The position numbers were made by a program, and so were the translations under genes. Positions 44,266 through 53,485 of a stretch of 64,000 nucleotides of DNA are shown in pieces. This DNA comes from Bin52 sp965213935 (GTDB taxonomy: Bacteria; Pseudomonadota; Alphaproteobacteria; Thalassobaculales; Thalassobaculaceae), in contig CBDCAO010000012.1 in assembly GCA_965213935.1 (NCBI GenBank), forward strand, positions 1,178,001 to 1,242,000, written 5' to 3'. Every line of letters begins with the position of its first letter. Positions within the stretch are counted from its first letter, which is position 1. The notes under the pieces are model-generated. The model ran no database searches. It saw nothing but the letters and a program-made list of their open reading frames with translations, and had not been told where the DNA came from.

Positions 44266-45395
44266 CGGGCGTCGACCAGCCGGTGCAGGATGCCTGCAGT
44301 CCGCGCCGCTCCATCGAGACGGACCCCGCCGGGGTGCTGGCGTCCACGGTCGAGCGCCTGCCGCATGGCGGCGCCGAGGGTGTCGGCCGCGAGACGGTCC
44401 TGCGCCACCACCTCGAGCGCCCCCCTTTTCGCCAGCAGGTCGGCCCTGAGCCGCTGTTCCGTCTCGACCCCGCCCTCGAAGGGGATGACCACGGCCGGCG
44501 TGCCGGCGGCGAGCACCTCGGCCAGGGTGTTGTATCCCGCCTGCGAAATCGACAGGTCGGCGTTCGCGACCAGTGCCGGCAGGTCGGCCCGGCTGCGCTC
44601 CACCGTGACCCCGGGGGCCGGGCGCAGGCGGGATGCGAACTCCTCGGGCATGTGCGGTCCGGTCACGAACCGCCACGGGCGTCCACCGGCCGGCAGCGCG
44701 CCGCGCAGCTGCATCACCCTGGTCATGAACGTTCCCCCGACTGCGCCGCCACCGGCGGAAACCACGATCTCGCCGCGCCCCTCGTCGTTTCCGGCGTGCC
44801 AGGGCGTCATCACGTACCCGGTGTACTCGATCATCCGCGCGATCCGGCGGTGGTCGGGAAAGGTGCTGGCAAGGGTGATGACCCGGCGGTCGCCGTGCAC
44901 CAGTACCCGGTCGTAATACGCGTGCAGGGTTTCAACAATCTCGCGGTTGCGGTCCGCCCTCGGCTTGGTCACCAGAATGTCGCGCATCGAGCTGACGATC
45001 ACCGGCCGGTCAGGGCCGCCGCGGGCCGCCTCGAGCAGCGGCAGCAGCTCGAACCTGAGCTGGCGCCGTCCGAAGGGAAACAGCTCGGTGACCAGCACGT
45101 CCGGCCGGATCCTCTCGAACAGCGCCAGGGTGGTATCGCGACGCAGCCGTCGCCAGTCGTCGTCGATCTGTCGGCCTTGCGCGTCAACCAGGATGCGGAA
45201 GTCACTGTCACGGGTCCTGACCGCCGGCAGCTGGAACAGCCGGGCGCCGCCGATGTCGAGGTCGGGCACCGGCATGCCGCCCGAAGCGACTGTCACGTCG
45301 AACCCGGCCCCGACCGCCGCCCGGGCGACAGCGGCCGCCCGGCGCAGGTGGCCGATGCCGAGCAGTGTCTGGACATGGAGCAGCAGCCGTCGCAT
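44262..45395 (-). CDS. GT-B glycosyltransferase, MurG/GT28-like
   Basis: This 377-residue protein begins RRLLLHVQTLLGIGHLRRAA, the GHLxRA glycine-rich start of this group, and has IVVSAGGGAVGG at the second Rossmann domain. QAGYNTLAEVLAAGTPAVVIPF is the nucleotide-sugar binding block of GT28-like enzymes. ATG 45395 overlaps the phosphatase stop (TGATG); ATG 45404 is an alternative. It is paralogous to the first gene of the operon. Confidence 0.85.
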   Translation of the reverse strand: MRRLLLHVQTLLGIGHLRRAAAVARAAVGAGFDVTVASGGMPVPDLDIGGARLFQLPAVRTRDSDFRILVDAQGRQIDDDWRRLRRDTTLALFERIRPDVLVTELFPFGRRQLRFELLPLLEAARGGPDRPVIVSSMRDILVTKPRADRNREIVETLHAYYDRVLVHGDRRVITLASTFPDHRRIARMIEYTGYVMTPWHAGNDEGRGEIVVSAGGGAVGGTFMTRVMQLRGALPAGGRPWRFVTGPHMPEEFASRLRPAPGVTVERSRADLPALVANADLSISQAGYNTLAEVLAAGTPAVVIPFEGGVETEQRLRADLLAKRGALEVVAQDRLAADTLGAAMRQALDRGRQHPGGVRLDGAARTAGILHRLVDAR

Positions 45396-46000
45396 CAGTC
45401 GCATCGCTCCGGGGCCAGCGCGAGCGCCGGACAGGCCAGGCTGAGCCGGTCCCGGGCTTCGAGCCGGAACACCTGGGCCGAGCCTTCCGGCACCCGGAAC
45501 CCGGGCCCGCAGCGCATGTCCCAGCCGGTCGCAAGCGCCAGCAACGCGCGGATCACCCCCTTGTGGGTGACCACCCCGACCGCCCCGGCGCCCGATCCGG
45601 CCAGTTCCCGGAGCAGGGGACGAAGCCGGGCCTGGACCTCGCGCGGCGTTTCGCCGCCGGGCGGGCGGAACTCCAGGCCGTGCGCCTCGTTGGCGCGCAT
45701 CTCCTCGCCGTGTCGGGCTCGCAGTCCGGCCAGGCTGCATCCCTCCCAGCGGCCCCAGTCCATCTCGACCAGCCTTTCGTCCGTGATGGCATGGTCGAGC
45801 CCGAGGATGCGCGCGGTCTCGGCCGCCCGCCGCAGCGGACTGGTTCGCCACGCCGCCGCGTGACTCCAGTCCGGCAGGCGCCATCGCGCCACCTCGCGCC
45901 GTCCCGGACCGTCGAGCGGAGTGTCGGCACGGCCCTGCATCCGTCCGTCCCGGTTCCACCGGGTCGGCCCGTGGCGGATCGCGATCAGTCGCACCGTCAT
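45395..46000 (-). CDS. Histidine phosphatase family protein (phosphoglycerate-mutase-like)
   Basis: This 201-residue protein has the catalytic IRHGPTRWN and the second active-site His in VTHKGVIRALLA, plus the acid in LVEMDWGRWEG. Embedded among glycosyltransferase genes, it may dephosphorylate a sugar phosphate rather than act in glycolysis. Both ends overlap their neighbours by 1-4 bases. Confidence 0.88.
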   Translation of the reverse strand: MTVRLIAIRHGPTRWNRDGRMQGRADTPLDGPGRREVARWRLPDWSHAAAWRTSPLRRAAETARILGLDHAITDERLVEMDWGRWEGCSLAGLRARHGEEMRANEAHGLEFRPPGGETPREVQARLRPLLRELAGSGAGAVGVVTHKGVIRALLALATGWDMRCGPGFRVPEGSAQVFRLEARDRLSLACPALALAPERCD

Positions 46001-47142
46001 GCCGCCGCGCGGCGTGTCCGAAAGCGGCGAACGGTCTCGGCCAGCGCGGCATCGATCCGCCCGGACGCCTGTTCGAGACCGTGGCGGGCGCGAACGGCGC
46101 GTGCGGCGGCCGCGCCCATGCGCCGGCGCAGATCCGCATCGACAAGCAGCCTGCGGACGGCATCGGCGAAGGCGGCGACGTCACCCTCGGGTACGAGCAG
46201 GCCGGTCTCACCTTCGCGCACGATGTCGGGAACGCCGCCGGCGGCCCCCGCCACCACCGCCAGGCCCGCGCCCTGGGCCTCCAGCAACGCCATGCCATAG
46301 GCTTCCCCGACGGCGGGCCACAGGCACAGGTCGGCCGCAGCCATCCAGGAGGCGAGTTCATCCGCCCCGAGCGTGCCGGCGAACAGGGTGTCCGGGCCCA
46401 GCGCCGCCACGACCCGGGCGCGGGTCGGCCCGTCGCCAACCGCGATCAGCTGCCAGTCCGGGCAGTCGCGCAGCCGCTCGAGCGCGGCGCCCAGCAGGCG
46501 CCACGACTCGAGCTTGACATCCCTGCGCATCATGCCGACCGCCAGCAGCCAGGTCCGGCCCGGGTCAAGCCCGTGCCGGGTTGCGAGCGCACGACGCGCG
46601 TTTTCCCGGCCCGGGCCCGCCTGCGGTTCGATGAAGGGCCGGAGCGCGAGGTAGCGACCCCGGTGCCGGAGCGCCGCCTCCACCCCCGGGCGATCGGCCC
46701 GGTTCAGTCCGAGCACGAGGTCTGCCCGGGCAAGGGCATCGGCGACCGCTGCGTGCCAGGCGCTCCATGGACCGGTCGCCCGCTTGCCCGCGTGCGACGC
46801 TTCGGCCACCACGTAGGGTATTGCCAGTTCACCGGAGACCGGCGGTCCCAGCCAATCGGGAGCCTTGTAGTAGAGGTGGTAGGTAAACCACAGGTCGGGA
46901 ACCCAGGCACCGGGGCGCCGGGCACGCTCCACGAGTGCGCGGGCGATCCGCTGGCCACGGACCTCGATCAGGCACTGGCGGGCCCGGTTTCCGTCGGGCT
47001 CCCGGCTGCGCAGCCGGGAGGCCAGCCGCACGTCATGCCCGGCCAGCCGCAGCGCCGCGAGCAGCAACCGCGCCATCCGCCGGTCCCCCGAAGGCGTTGG
47101 AGCATCGGGCGGCTTCAGCGGGGCGTGAAACGCGATCCTCAT
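45997..47142 (-). CDS. Glycosyltransferase family 4 protein
   Basis: This 381-residue GT-B enzyme has a start with PSGDRRMARLLLAALRLAGHDV and the C-terminal donor-site block EAYGMALLEAQGAGLAVVAG with GGVPDIV. These are the E-x7-E type and glycine-rich features of GT4. It joins the preceding GT4 gene by an ATGA overlap. Confidence 0.9.
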   Translation of the reverse strand: MRIAFHAPLKPPDAPTPSGDRRMARLLLAALRLAGHDVRLASRLRSREPDGNRARQCLIEVRGQRIARALVERARRPGAWVPDLWFTYHLYYKAPDWLGPPVSGELAIPYVVAEASHAGKRATGPWSAWHAAVADALARADLVLGLNRADRPGVEAALRHRGRYLALRPFIEPQAGPGRENARRALATRHGLDPGRTWLLAVGMMRRDVKLESWRLLGAALERLRDCPDWQLIAVGDGPTRARVVAALGPDTLFAGTLGADELASWMAAADLCLWPAVGEAYGMALLEAQGAGLAVVAGAAGGVPDIVREGETGLLVPEGDVAAFADAVRRLLVDADLRRRMGAAAARAVRARHGLEQASGRIDAALAETVRRFRTRRAAA

Positions 47143-48380
47143 GCAGCCTCGCGGGCCGGAGCTCCGAGACGGTGCAGCAAGGTTGCAACAGCGCCGGTGT
47201 GGTCGAACTCGCCGCGAACCCGCTCGCAGGCCGCTTCCCCAAGACGCCGGCGCAGGGCCGGATCACCTGCGAGATGCAGGATCGCGGCGGCCAGCCGACC
47301 CGGCTCGTCGGGCGGCACCAGCCAGCCGGTTTCGCCGTGCGAGAGCAGTTCCCTGACCGCCGCCACGTCGCTTGCGAGGCAGCACAGTCCCTGGCTCGCC
47401 GCTTCCAGCAGCACGTTGGGCAGGCCGTCGCGGTCACCGTCCTCGGCAATGCGGCTCGACAGCACGAACAGGTCGGCGCCGCGGCACGCCGCGAACACGT
47501 GATCGTGGGTCCGTGGTCCCTGCCAGTCGATGCGGGAGGCCAGTCCGAGCGCCGTTGCCTGCCGCTCGAGACGCTCGCGGCCGGGCCCGCCGCCGATATG
47601 GGTCCAGCGCCAGTGCATCCTGTCCGGCAGCAGGGCCAGCGCGTCGAGCAGCCGGTCGAACCCCTTCTTGGGAACCGCGCGCCCCACCGACAGCAGCTGC
47701 AGCGGTGCGCCGGCCTCCTCGCCCGTGCGCGCGGGCCGCAGCACCGGGCCCGCGGGCAGGACGCCCGGGTCGATGCCGTGGTAGCATAGCGCAACCCGGC
47801 CGGGAGCCAGGCTCTCGAGGTGGGTGTGACCGTAGGCGGTGCAGGTCACTGCCCAGTCGCAGTCCCGGAGTTTCTCGCGCTTCTCCCATTCCGGTGTCAG
47901 CCAGATGTCCTTCGCGTGGGCCGATACCGACCACGGGACACCGAGCAGCATGGCGGCGTAGCGGGCGACCGACGCCGGGGTATGCAGGAAATGCGCGTAG
48001 AGACGTGACACACGTCCCTCGAGTTCCCCTGCGAGCACCAGCGCCTGTCCCCAGCGGCGCACCCGGTTGGCGGTGCGGTCACGCCGCAGGTCGGCGAGCC
48101 ACTGTCGCCGCGCTGCCCGGTATCGCGGCCATCGCCGCACGCTGGTCCAGGCGTGCACGACCCTGGACGACTCGTGGTGCAGGTATTCCGGCAGGTAGAC
48201 CACCGGCGCGGTGATGCGCCGGTTGATCGCATGCACCTGCGGATCGGTGGGATGGCGCAGCGACACGATGATCAGATCCACTCCGGCCTCCTCGAGCGAG
48301 AGCAGTTCCCTGGCGATGAAGGTCTCTGACAGGCGCGGATAGCCCTTCACCACCACGCCGACGGCGGCGCCAGCGGTCAC
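47139..48380 (-). CDS. Glycosyltransferase family 4 protein
   Basis: This 413-residue GT-B enzyme begins VVVKGYPRLSETFIARELLSLEEAGV, the start typical of exopolysaccharide GT4 enzymes. It has LLSVGRAVPKKGFDRLLDAL at the second domain and GDRDGLPNVLLEAASQG as the donor block. The GTG at 48380 overlaps the upstream stop in a GTGA junction, so the in-frame ATG at 48413 is less likely. Confidence 0.9.
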   Translation of the reverse strand: MTAGAAVGVVVKGYPRLSETFIARELLSLEEAGVDLIIVSLRHPTDPQVHAINRRITAPVVYLPEYLHHESSRVVHAWTSVRRWPRYRAARRQWLADLRRDRTANRVRRWGQALVLAGELEGRVSRLYAHFLHTPASVARYAAMLLGVPWSVSAHAKDIWLTPEWEKREKLRDCDWAVTCTAYGHTHLESLAPGRVALCYHGIDPGVLPAGPVLRPARTGEEAGAPLQLLSVGRAVPKKGFDRLLDALALLPDRMHWRWTHIGGGPGRERLERQATALGLASRIDWQGPRTHDHVFAACRGADLFVLSSRIAEDGDRDGLPNVLLEAASQGLCCLASDVAAVRELLSHGETGWLVPPDEPGRLAAAILHLAGDPALRRRLGEAACERVRGEFDHTGAVATLLHRLGAPAREAA

Positions 48381-49591
48381 GTCACCGCCTGCCGGTTCAT
48401 GTCCGGCAGCCACGTGGCGGTCAGCATCTCGACCTGTTCCAGGCCGTTCAGCATGCCCTCGGCCATCCGTTCCGACGGCCTGTCCTGGCCGGGCAGGCTG
48501 CGCAGTGCGCCCGCCATGACCTCCGGATCCCGGTCGCCCTGGTCCACCAGCATGCTGACCAGTCCGAGATCCCGTGCCCTGCTGGCCCGGATCAGCTGTT
48601 CAAGGCGCGGTTCGGTCCGCGGAACGATCAGGGCCGGCTTGTCGAACGACAGGATCTCGCAGAAGCTGTTGTAGCCTCCCATGGCGACGATCGCGGCGGC
48701 GTTCGACATCAGGATCTCGATTTCCGGGCTGAAGATGATGACCCTGATGCGCTCGAGTGCCTCGGCGCGGCGCATCAGGTCACGCGTTCGTTCCCGCGGC
48801 ATGAACGGCCCCAGGACCAGCAGTCCCAGCAGCGGCAGGCCGGCATCGTGCTCGTAGGCCCGCAGGACCCAGTCCATCAGGCCGTCACCGTCGCCGCCAC
48901 CACCCGCAGTGACCAGGATGTAGGGTTTCCCCGGCACCCCGGCGGCGGTGCCGGGGACAGGCTCCGGCGCCTGGCGCTGCAGGTAGCCGGTGTAGCGCAC
49001 CTTCTTGCGTACCGACCGGGGGAGGTCGAGACCGAGGAGCGGGTCGCACATGCAGCGCGTGCCGTAGATCCAGATGTCGTCGTAAAGCCCGTCAAGGGCC
49101 GGCAGCACGTCCTTGCGCTCCCACTCGGGGACCAGGGCGGCGGCCTCGTCGAGCACGTCGCGCAACCCCAGCACCAGCGCGGTTCCGCGTGACTTGAGCA
49201 GTTCGAGCGCCGGGCGCACCTCGCCGCGCAGACCCCAGGGTTCCTTGTCGACGATGAACAGGTGGGGATCGAACTCCCGTGCAGTGCGGGAAATGATCGA
49301 CTCCCTCATCCCGACAGTCTGGTCAATGTCGCGATGGGCGGCCCGCGACATGTAGTCGCCGTTCTGCAGCTTGCGGACCGCGGGAAGACGAACCACCTGC
49401 ACCCGGTCGTGGAAACGGAACTTTCCGGACATCGGCGAGCCGCTGAGGATCGCGACCGAGAGCCGGTCGTTGCGCGCCACCAGGCAGTGCGCGATCTCGC
49501 GGCACCTGCGCAGATGGCCGAGCCCCATGGTATCGTGGCTGTACATCAGGATGCGCGCATCGCCACGCGGAGGCGACCAGGTGCGTGTCAC
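48377..49591 (-). CDS. GT-B glycosyltransferase-like protein, first gene of the 11-gene operon
   Basis: About 404 residues from GTG 49591 carry ILMYSHDTMGLGHLRRC, LVTAGGGGDGDGL and AMGGYNSFCEILSFDKPALIVPR. These are the N- and C-domain features shared with the paralogue at 44262-45395. The start is uncertain: the frame is open to an ATG at 49732, and an internal ATG lies close to the MYSHDT block. The 252 bases to the divergent ABC gene must contain both promoters. Confidence 0.8.
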   Translation of the reverse strand: MTRTWSPPRGDARILMYSHDTMGLGHLRRCREIAHCLVARNDRLSVAILSGSPMSGKFRFHDRVQVVRLPAVRKLQNGDYMSRAAHRDIDQTVGMRESIISRTAREFDPHLFIVDKEPWGLRGEVRPALELLKSRGTALVLGLRDVLDEAAALVPEWERKDVLPALDGLYDDIWIYGTRCMCDPLLGLDLPRSVRKKVRYTGYLQRQAPEPVPGTAAGVPGKPYILVTAGGGGDGDGLMDWVLRAYEHDAGLPLLGLLVLGPFMPRERTRDLMRRAEALERIRVIIFSPEIEILMSNAAAIVAMGGYNSFCEILSFDKPALIVPRTEPRLEQLIRASRARDLGLVSMLVDQGDRDPEVMAGALRSLPGQDRPSERMAEGMLNGLEQVEMLTATWLPDMNRQAVT

Positions 49592-49843
49592 GATGTCTTG
49601 TCCACTGGCTGTGCGATACGGGATACGCCGCCAGCACTGGCCGGTCGGATCGGCGCCGCCCTCGGTCCGGACCCGGATGGTATAGTGCAGGATCGCGTCA
49701 ACGTAAATCGGGTGTGCGGACCCCGGCACCATCGCCCGCTGTTCAAACTGCTACGCGGGAAAGGTAGAATCGGGGCGGCCGGCCGACGGTGGCGGCCACA
49801 GCAGGCCTGACCGCGGGGCAGGTTCTTGGAAGGGCCGCACGGT

Positions 49844-52495
49844 ATGGAACGGACGCTCTTCGGTTTCATCTGGCGTTACAGCAAGCGGGACCAGATCCTG
49901 CTGCTGGTCATGACCGGGCTTTCCTTTCCGTTCCTGTACGTGTCGCTGGAACTGCCCAAGACCATCATCAACGAAGCCATCGGCGGCGAGAACCTTCCCG
50001 GCGATCTGTTCGGCGTGCCCGTCGACCAGATCCAGTACCTGTTTGTGCTGAGCGGCCTGTTCCTGGTGCTGGTCTGCGTCAACGGCGCCTTCAAGTACGT
50101 CATCAACGTATTCCGGGGGCAACTCGGCGAACGCATGCTGCGCCGGCTGCGCTACCTCCTGTACGGCCGGGTGCTGCGGTTTCCGCTCGGCCGGTTCAGG
50201 CGCACCAGCCAGGGCGAGATCATCCAGATGATCACCGCCGAGGTCGAACCGCTCGGCGGGTTCGTCGGTGATTCCATCGCCCTTCCCGCTTTCCAGGGCG
50301 GAACCCTGTTGACGATCCTGATCTTCATGTTCGTGCAGGACTGGATGCTCGGGCTTGCGGCGATCTCGCTCTACCCGATGCAAGCCTACATGATCCCGAA
50401 GCTGCAGCGACGGGTCAACGAGCTGGGCAAGGAACGGGTTCGCACCGTGCGCCAGCTGTCGGAACGGATCGGCGAGTCGATTTCCGCCATCGAGGAGATC
50501 CACGCCAATGACGGCGCCCGCTGGGCGCTGGCGAATGTCGCCGAGCGGCTCGGCACCATCTTCGACATCCGCTACGAGATCTACCGGCGCAAGTTCTTCA
50601 TCAAGTTCCTGAACAATTTCATCGCCCAGCTGACGCCGTTCCTGTTTTACGCCATTGGCGGCTGGCTGGTGATCCGTGGCGACCTGACCTTCGGCGCCCT
50701 GGTGGCGGTACTCGCCGCCTACAAGGACCTGTCCGCACCCTGGAAGGAGCTGCTTACCTACTACCAGCGCCTCGCCGACGCGCGGATCAAGTACGACCAG
50801 GCGATCGAACAGTTCGACCCGGCCGGAACACTGTCCGCCGAACTGCAGTTCGCCGAGCCTTCCGACGAGGTCTCGCTCGTCGGCCCGTTGGTCGGCTCGA
50901 ACGTGACCCTTCTGGACGAGGACGGGGAAGCCGAGGTGGAGAACCTCTCCGTCACGATCGAGACCGGGACGAAGGTGGCCCTGGTCGGGCCGGGCGGCAA
51001 CGGCAGGGACAGCGCGACCATGCTGCTCGCCAGGTTGCTGTTCCCCGACCGCGGCGGACTGTCGATCGCGGGCGCGTCCCTCGCCGAGCTGCCGGAGACG
51101 GTGACCGGGCGCCGGATCGGCTACGTCGGGCCGGCGCCGCACCTGTTCAACGCCAGCCTGCGCGCCAACATCCTCCTGGGCGCGATGCATCGGCCGGTCG
51201 GCCCGGGGCACGACCACGACACCCCGGCCGGCCAGCGCCGGCGCGCCGCCGCGGCTGCCTCCGGGAACAGCACCGACGAAACCACGGCCGACTGGGTCGA
51301 TCGTGCCGCGGTCGGGGTCGGGTCGGACGACGAACTCGAGGCCCGGCTGACGCAACTACTGGGCCGCGTCGACCTCGGCGACGACGTCTACGGCTTCGGA
51401 CTGCGCAGCGTGATTGACCCGGACGAATGGCCCGGGCTCGCGGAGCGGGTTGTCGGGGCGCGGCGACGCCTGCGCGAACGTCTGCGCGAGGAAGGCGCCG
51501 CCGAGCTCGTCGAGGCATTCGACGAGACCGCCTACAACACCAATGCGTCGGTGGCGGAGAACCTGCTGTTCGGCACCCCGGTCGGACCGGCATTCGCGCT
51601 TGACCAGATTGGACAGCACCCGCATGTGAGGCATGTCCTTGACAAGACCGGCCTTGTCGACGACTTCGCGCGCATCGGCCGCGACGTGGCGGTGACCATG
51701 GTCGAACTGTTCGCGGACCTGCCGCCGGACCACGAGTACTTCTCCCAGTACTCGTTCATTTCGGCGGAAGATCTGCCGACCTACCAGGTCCTGCTCGGCC
51801 GGGCTGAACGGCTGGGGCTGGACGGCCTGGATGTCGAGGACAGGGACCGGCTGGTATCCCTGCCCTTCAAGCTGATCCCGGCACGGCACCGACTGGGCAT
51901 GATCACGCCCGAAATCCAGGACAGAATCCTGCAGGCGCGCCAGGTGTTCACCGAGGACTTGCCCGACGGGCTGCGCGGGGCGGTCGCGTTCTTCTCGTCC
52001 GACCGGTACAACGCGGCGGCGACGTTGCAGGACAACATCCTGTTCGGCAAGGTGATCCACGGCCGGGCCGATGCCCAGGCCGAGGTCGGACGGCTGCTCG
52101 CCGAAGTGATCGACGGGGAACGGCTGCGCGACGCGGTTCTCGGGATCGGGATCGGCTTCGAGGCCGGTATCTCCGGTACCCGGTTGACCGCGGCCCAGCG
52201 CCAGAAGACCGCCCTGGCCCGGACCCTGCTGCGCCGCCCGGACATCCTGATTTTGAACCAGGCGACCGGGGCACTGGACCCGGCGAGCCAGGCCCGTGTG
52301 ATGACTGCTGTCTTCGCGGAGGCGCGACACCGAACCGTGGTCTGGTCCCTGCAGCGGGCCGGACTTGCCCCGGTGTTCGACCGCATCCTGGTGTTCTCGG
52401 GCAACCGGGTGGTCGAAGACGGCGATTACGATCAGCTGATGGCCCGCGGCGGCCTCTTCGCGTCGCTGGTCGAGGAAGAGAAGGCGGGAGGATGA
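49844..52495 (+). CDS. Divergent ABC exporter-like protein with altered nucleotide-binding motifs
   Basis: This 883-residue protein has an N-terminal exporter-type membrane domain (about residues 1-320, four to six helices). Its NBD is unusual throughout. Walker A at 382-390 reads GPGGNGRDS (Lys replaced by Arg), the Q-loop area reads GYVGPAP, and the signature at 781-785 is LTAAQ. Walker B at 800-806 is DILILNQ instead of LLLDE, and the H-loop position reads WSLQR. About 330 residues are inserted between Q-loop and signature. Three N-x3-(S/T)-x3-N-x2-(L/F)-G-like segments occur, at 436-446, 567-577 and 723-735. GGAAGGG precedes ATG 49844. Transport driven by ordinary ATP hydrolysis is doubtful. 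Confidence 0.8.
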   Translation: MERTLFGFIWRYSKRDQILLLVMTGLSFPFLYVSLELPKTIINEAIGGENLPGDLFGVPVDQIQYLFVLSGLFLVLVCVNGAFKYVINVFRGQLGERMLRRLRYLLYGRVLRFPLGRFRRTSQGEIIQMITAEVEPLGGFVGDSIALPAFQGGTLLTILIFMFVQDWMLGLAAISLYPMQAYMIPKLQRRVNELGKERVRTVRQLSERIGESISAIEEIHANDGARWALANVAERLGTIFDIRYEIYRRKFFIKFLNNFIAQLTPFLFYAIGGWLVIRGDLTFGALVAVLAAYKDLSAPWKELLTYYQRLADARIKYDQAIEQFDPAGTLSAELQFAEPSDEVSLVGPLVGSNVTLLDEDGEAEVENLSVTIETGTKVALVGPGGNGRDSATMLLARLLFPDRGGLSIAGASLAELPETVTGRRIGYVGPAPHLFNASLRANILLGAMHRPVGPGHDHDTPAGQRRRAAAAASGNSTDETTADWVDRAAVGVGSDDELEARLTQLLGRVDLGDDVYGFGLRSVIDPDEWPGLAERVVGARRRLRERLREEGAAELVEAFDETAYNTNASVAENLLFGTPVGPAFALDQIGQHPHVRHVLDKTGLVDDFARIGRDVAVTMVELFADLPPDHEYFSQYSFISAEDLPTYQVLLGRAERLGLDGLDVEDRDRLVSLPFKLIPARHRLGMITPEIQDRILQARQVFTEDLPDGLRGAVAFFSSDRYNAAATLQDNILFGKVIHGRADAQAEVGRLLAEVIDGERLRDAVLGIGIGFEAGISGTRLTAAQRQKTALARTLLRRPDILILNQATGALDPASQARVMTAVFAEARHRTVVWSLQRAGLAPVFDRILVFSGNRVVEDGDYDQLMARGGLFASLVEEEKAGG

Positions 52496-52496
52496 G

Positions 52497-52952
52497 ATGA
52501 GCCTGAACCAGGAGGTCGAGCTGCTGAAGAACATTCCGTTGTTCTCCAGGATCGCGACATCGCGGCTCAAGTTGCTGGCCTTCACTTCCGAACGACTCGA
52601 CTGGGACGCGTCCCAGACGCTGTTCCGCCAGGGTGACGACGGCGATGCCGCCTACATCATCATGGAGGGCAGCGCCGCGGTTCTGATTGAAACCGACGCC
52701 GGCGAGGTGGAGGTGGCGCGGTTGCGCCGCGGCGACGTGGTCGGCGAGATCGCGATCCTGTGCGACGTCCCGCGCACTGCGACGGTGCGGGCCACCGAGG
52801 CGCTCACGACGTTGCGGGTGACCAAGGAGACCTTCTTCCGCCTGGTGACCGAGTTTCCCGAGGTCGCGATCGAGATCATGCGCGAGCTCGCGGCCCGGCT
52901 CGAACGGACCAACGCGCAGCTGCGCGAGGCCCTGGGCACCGGCGGCGGATGA
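52497..52952 (+). CDS. Cyclic-nucleotide-binding domain protein without a DNA-binding domain
   Basis: This 151-residue protein is essentially one CNB domain. LLKNIPLFSRI opens it, LFRQGDDGDAAYIIMEG follows, and the phosphate-binding cassette GEIAILCDVPRTATVRA contains the Glu and Arg that contact cyclic nucleotides. No helix-turn-helix follows, only a coiled helix (MRELAARLERTNAQLREA). It starts one base after the ABC gene and overlaps the methyltransferase start, so it probably gates or regulates the ABC protein. Confidence 0.88.
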   Translation: MSLNQEVELLKNIPLFSRIATSRLKLLAFTSERLDWDASQTLFRQGDDGDAAYIIMEGSAAVLIETDAGEVEVARLRRGDVVGEIAILCDVPRTATVRATEALTTLRVTKETFFRLVTEFPEVAIEIMRELAARLERTNAQLREALGTGGG

Positions 52953-53485
52953 GCCGGCTGGACAGCGCGATCCGCAGGCTCAAGGCGCAGAGGCGCGCCC
53001 TCGAGTGGGCAGTCGCGGATCTCGCCGGGCGTCCGGGCCCGATCCTCGAGTTCGGACTGGGCAACGGGCGGACCTACGATCACCTGCGCGAGATCGCACC
53101 CGGTCGCGACATTTACGTGTTCGAGCGCAGGATCGCCGCCCATCCGGACTGCGTGCCGCCGGCCGACCGGCTGTTTCTCGGCGACATCGACACCACCGTG
53201 CCGGTCGCGGCGCGCACACTCGGACCGGTAGCGGTCCTGGCCCACATCGACATCGGTACCGGCGAAAAGCACGCAAGCGAGGCGCTGGTCCTGCGCATCG
53301 CGCCCGGCCTCGACAGGCTGCTGGCGCCCGGCGCCATCGTGATTTCCGACCAGCCGGTCCCGTCCTGGCCGGCGCTCCTGCCGCCCGAGGGCGTGATACC
53401 GGGAAGGATCCACCTCTACCGGCGCCCCGGGATCGGTCCTTCTTCCCGCGGCGCGAAGTCGGTGGCCCCGTCAACCTCCCGGTAG
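52949..53485 (+). CDS. SAM-dependent methyltransferase-like protein
   Basis: This 178-residue protein has the SAM-site motif ILEFGLGNGRTYDHL near residue 33, then VFERRIAAHP with an acidic residue at the end of strand 2, and VLAHIDIGTG. It resembles class I methyltransferases lacking the C-terminal substrate domain. ATG 52949 overlaps the CNB stop by 4 bases. The last 70 bases run antisense over the Nudix gene end, so the natural C-terminus could be shorter. Confidence 0.75.
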   Translation: MSRLDSAIRRLKAQRRALEWAVADLAGRPGPILEFGLGNGRTYDHLREIAPGRDIYVFERRIAAHPDCVPPADRLFLGDIDTTVPVAARTLGPVAVLAHIDIGTGEKHASEALVLRIAPGLDRLLAPGAIVISDQPVPSWPALLPPEGVIPGRIHLYRRPGIGPSSRGAKSVAPSTSR

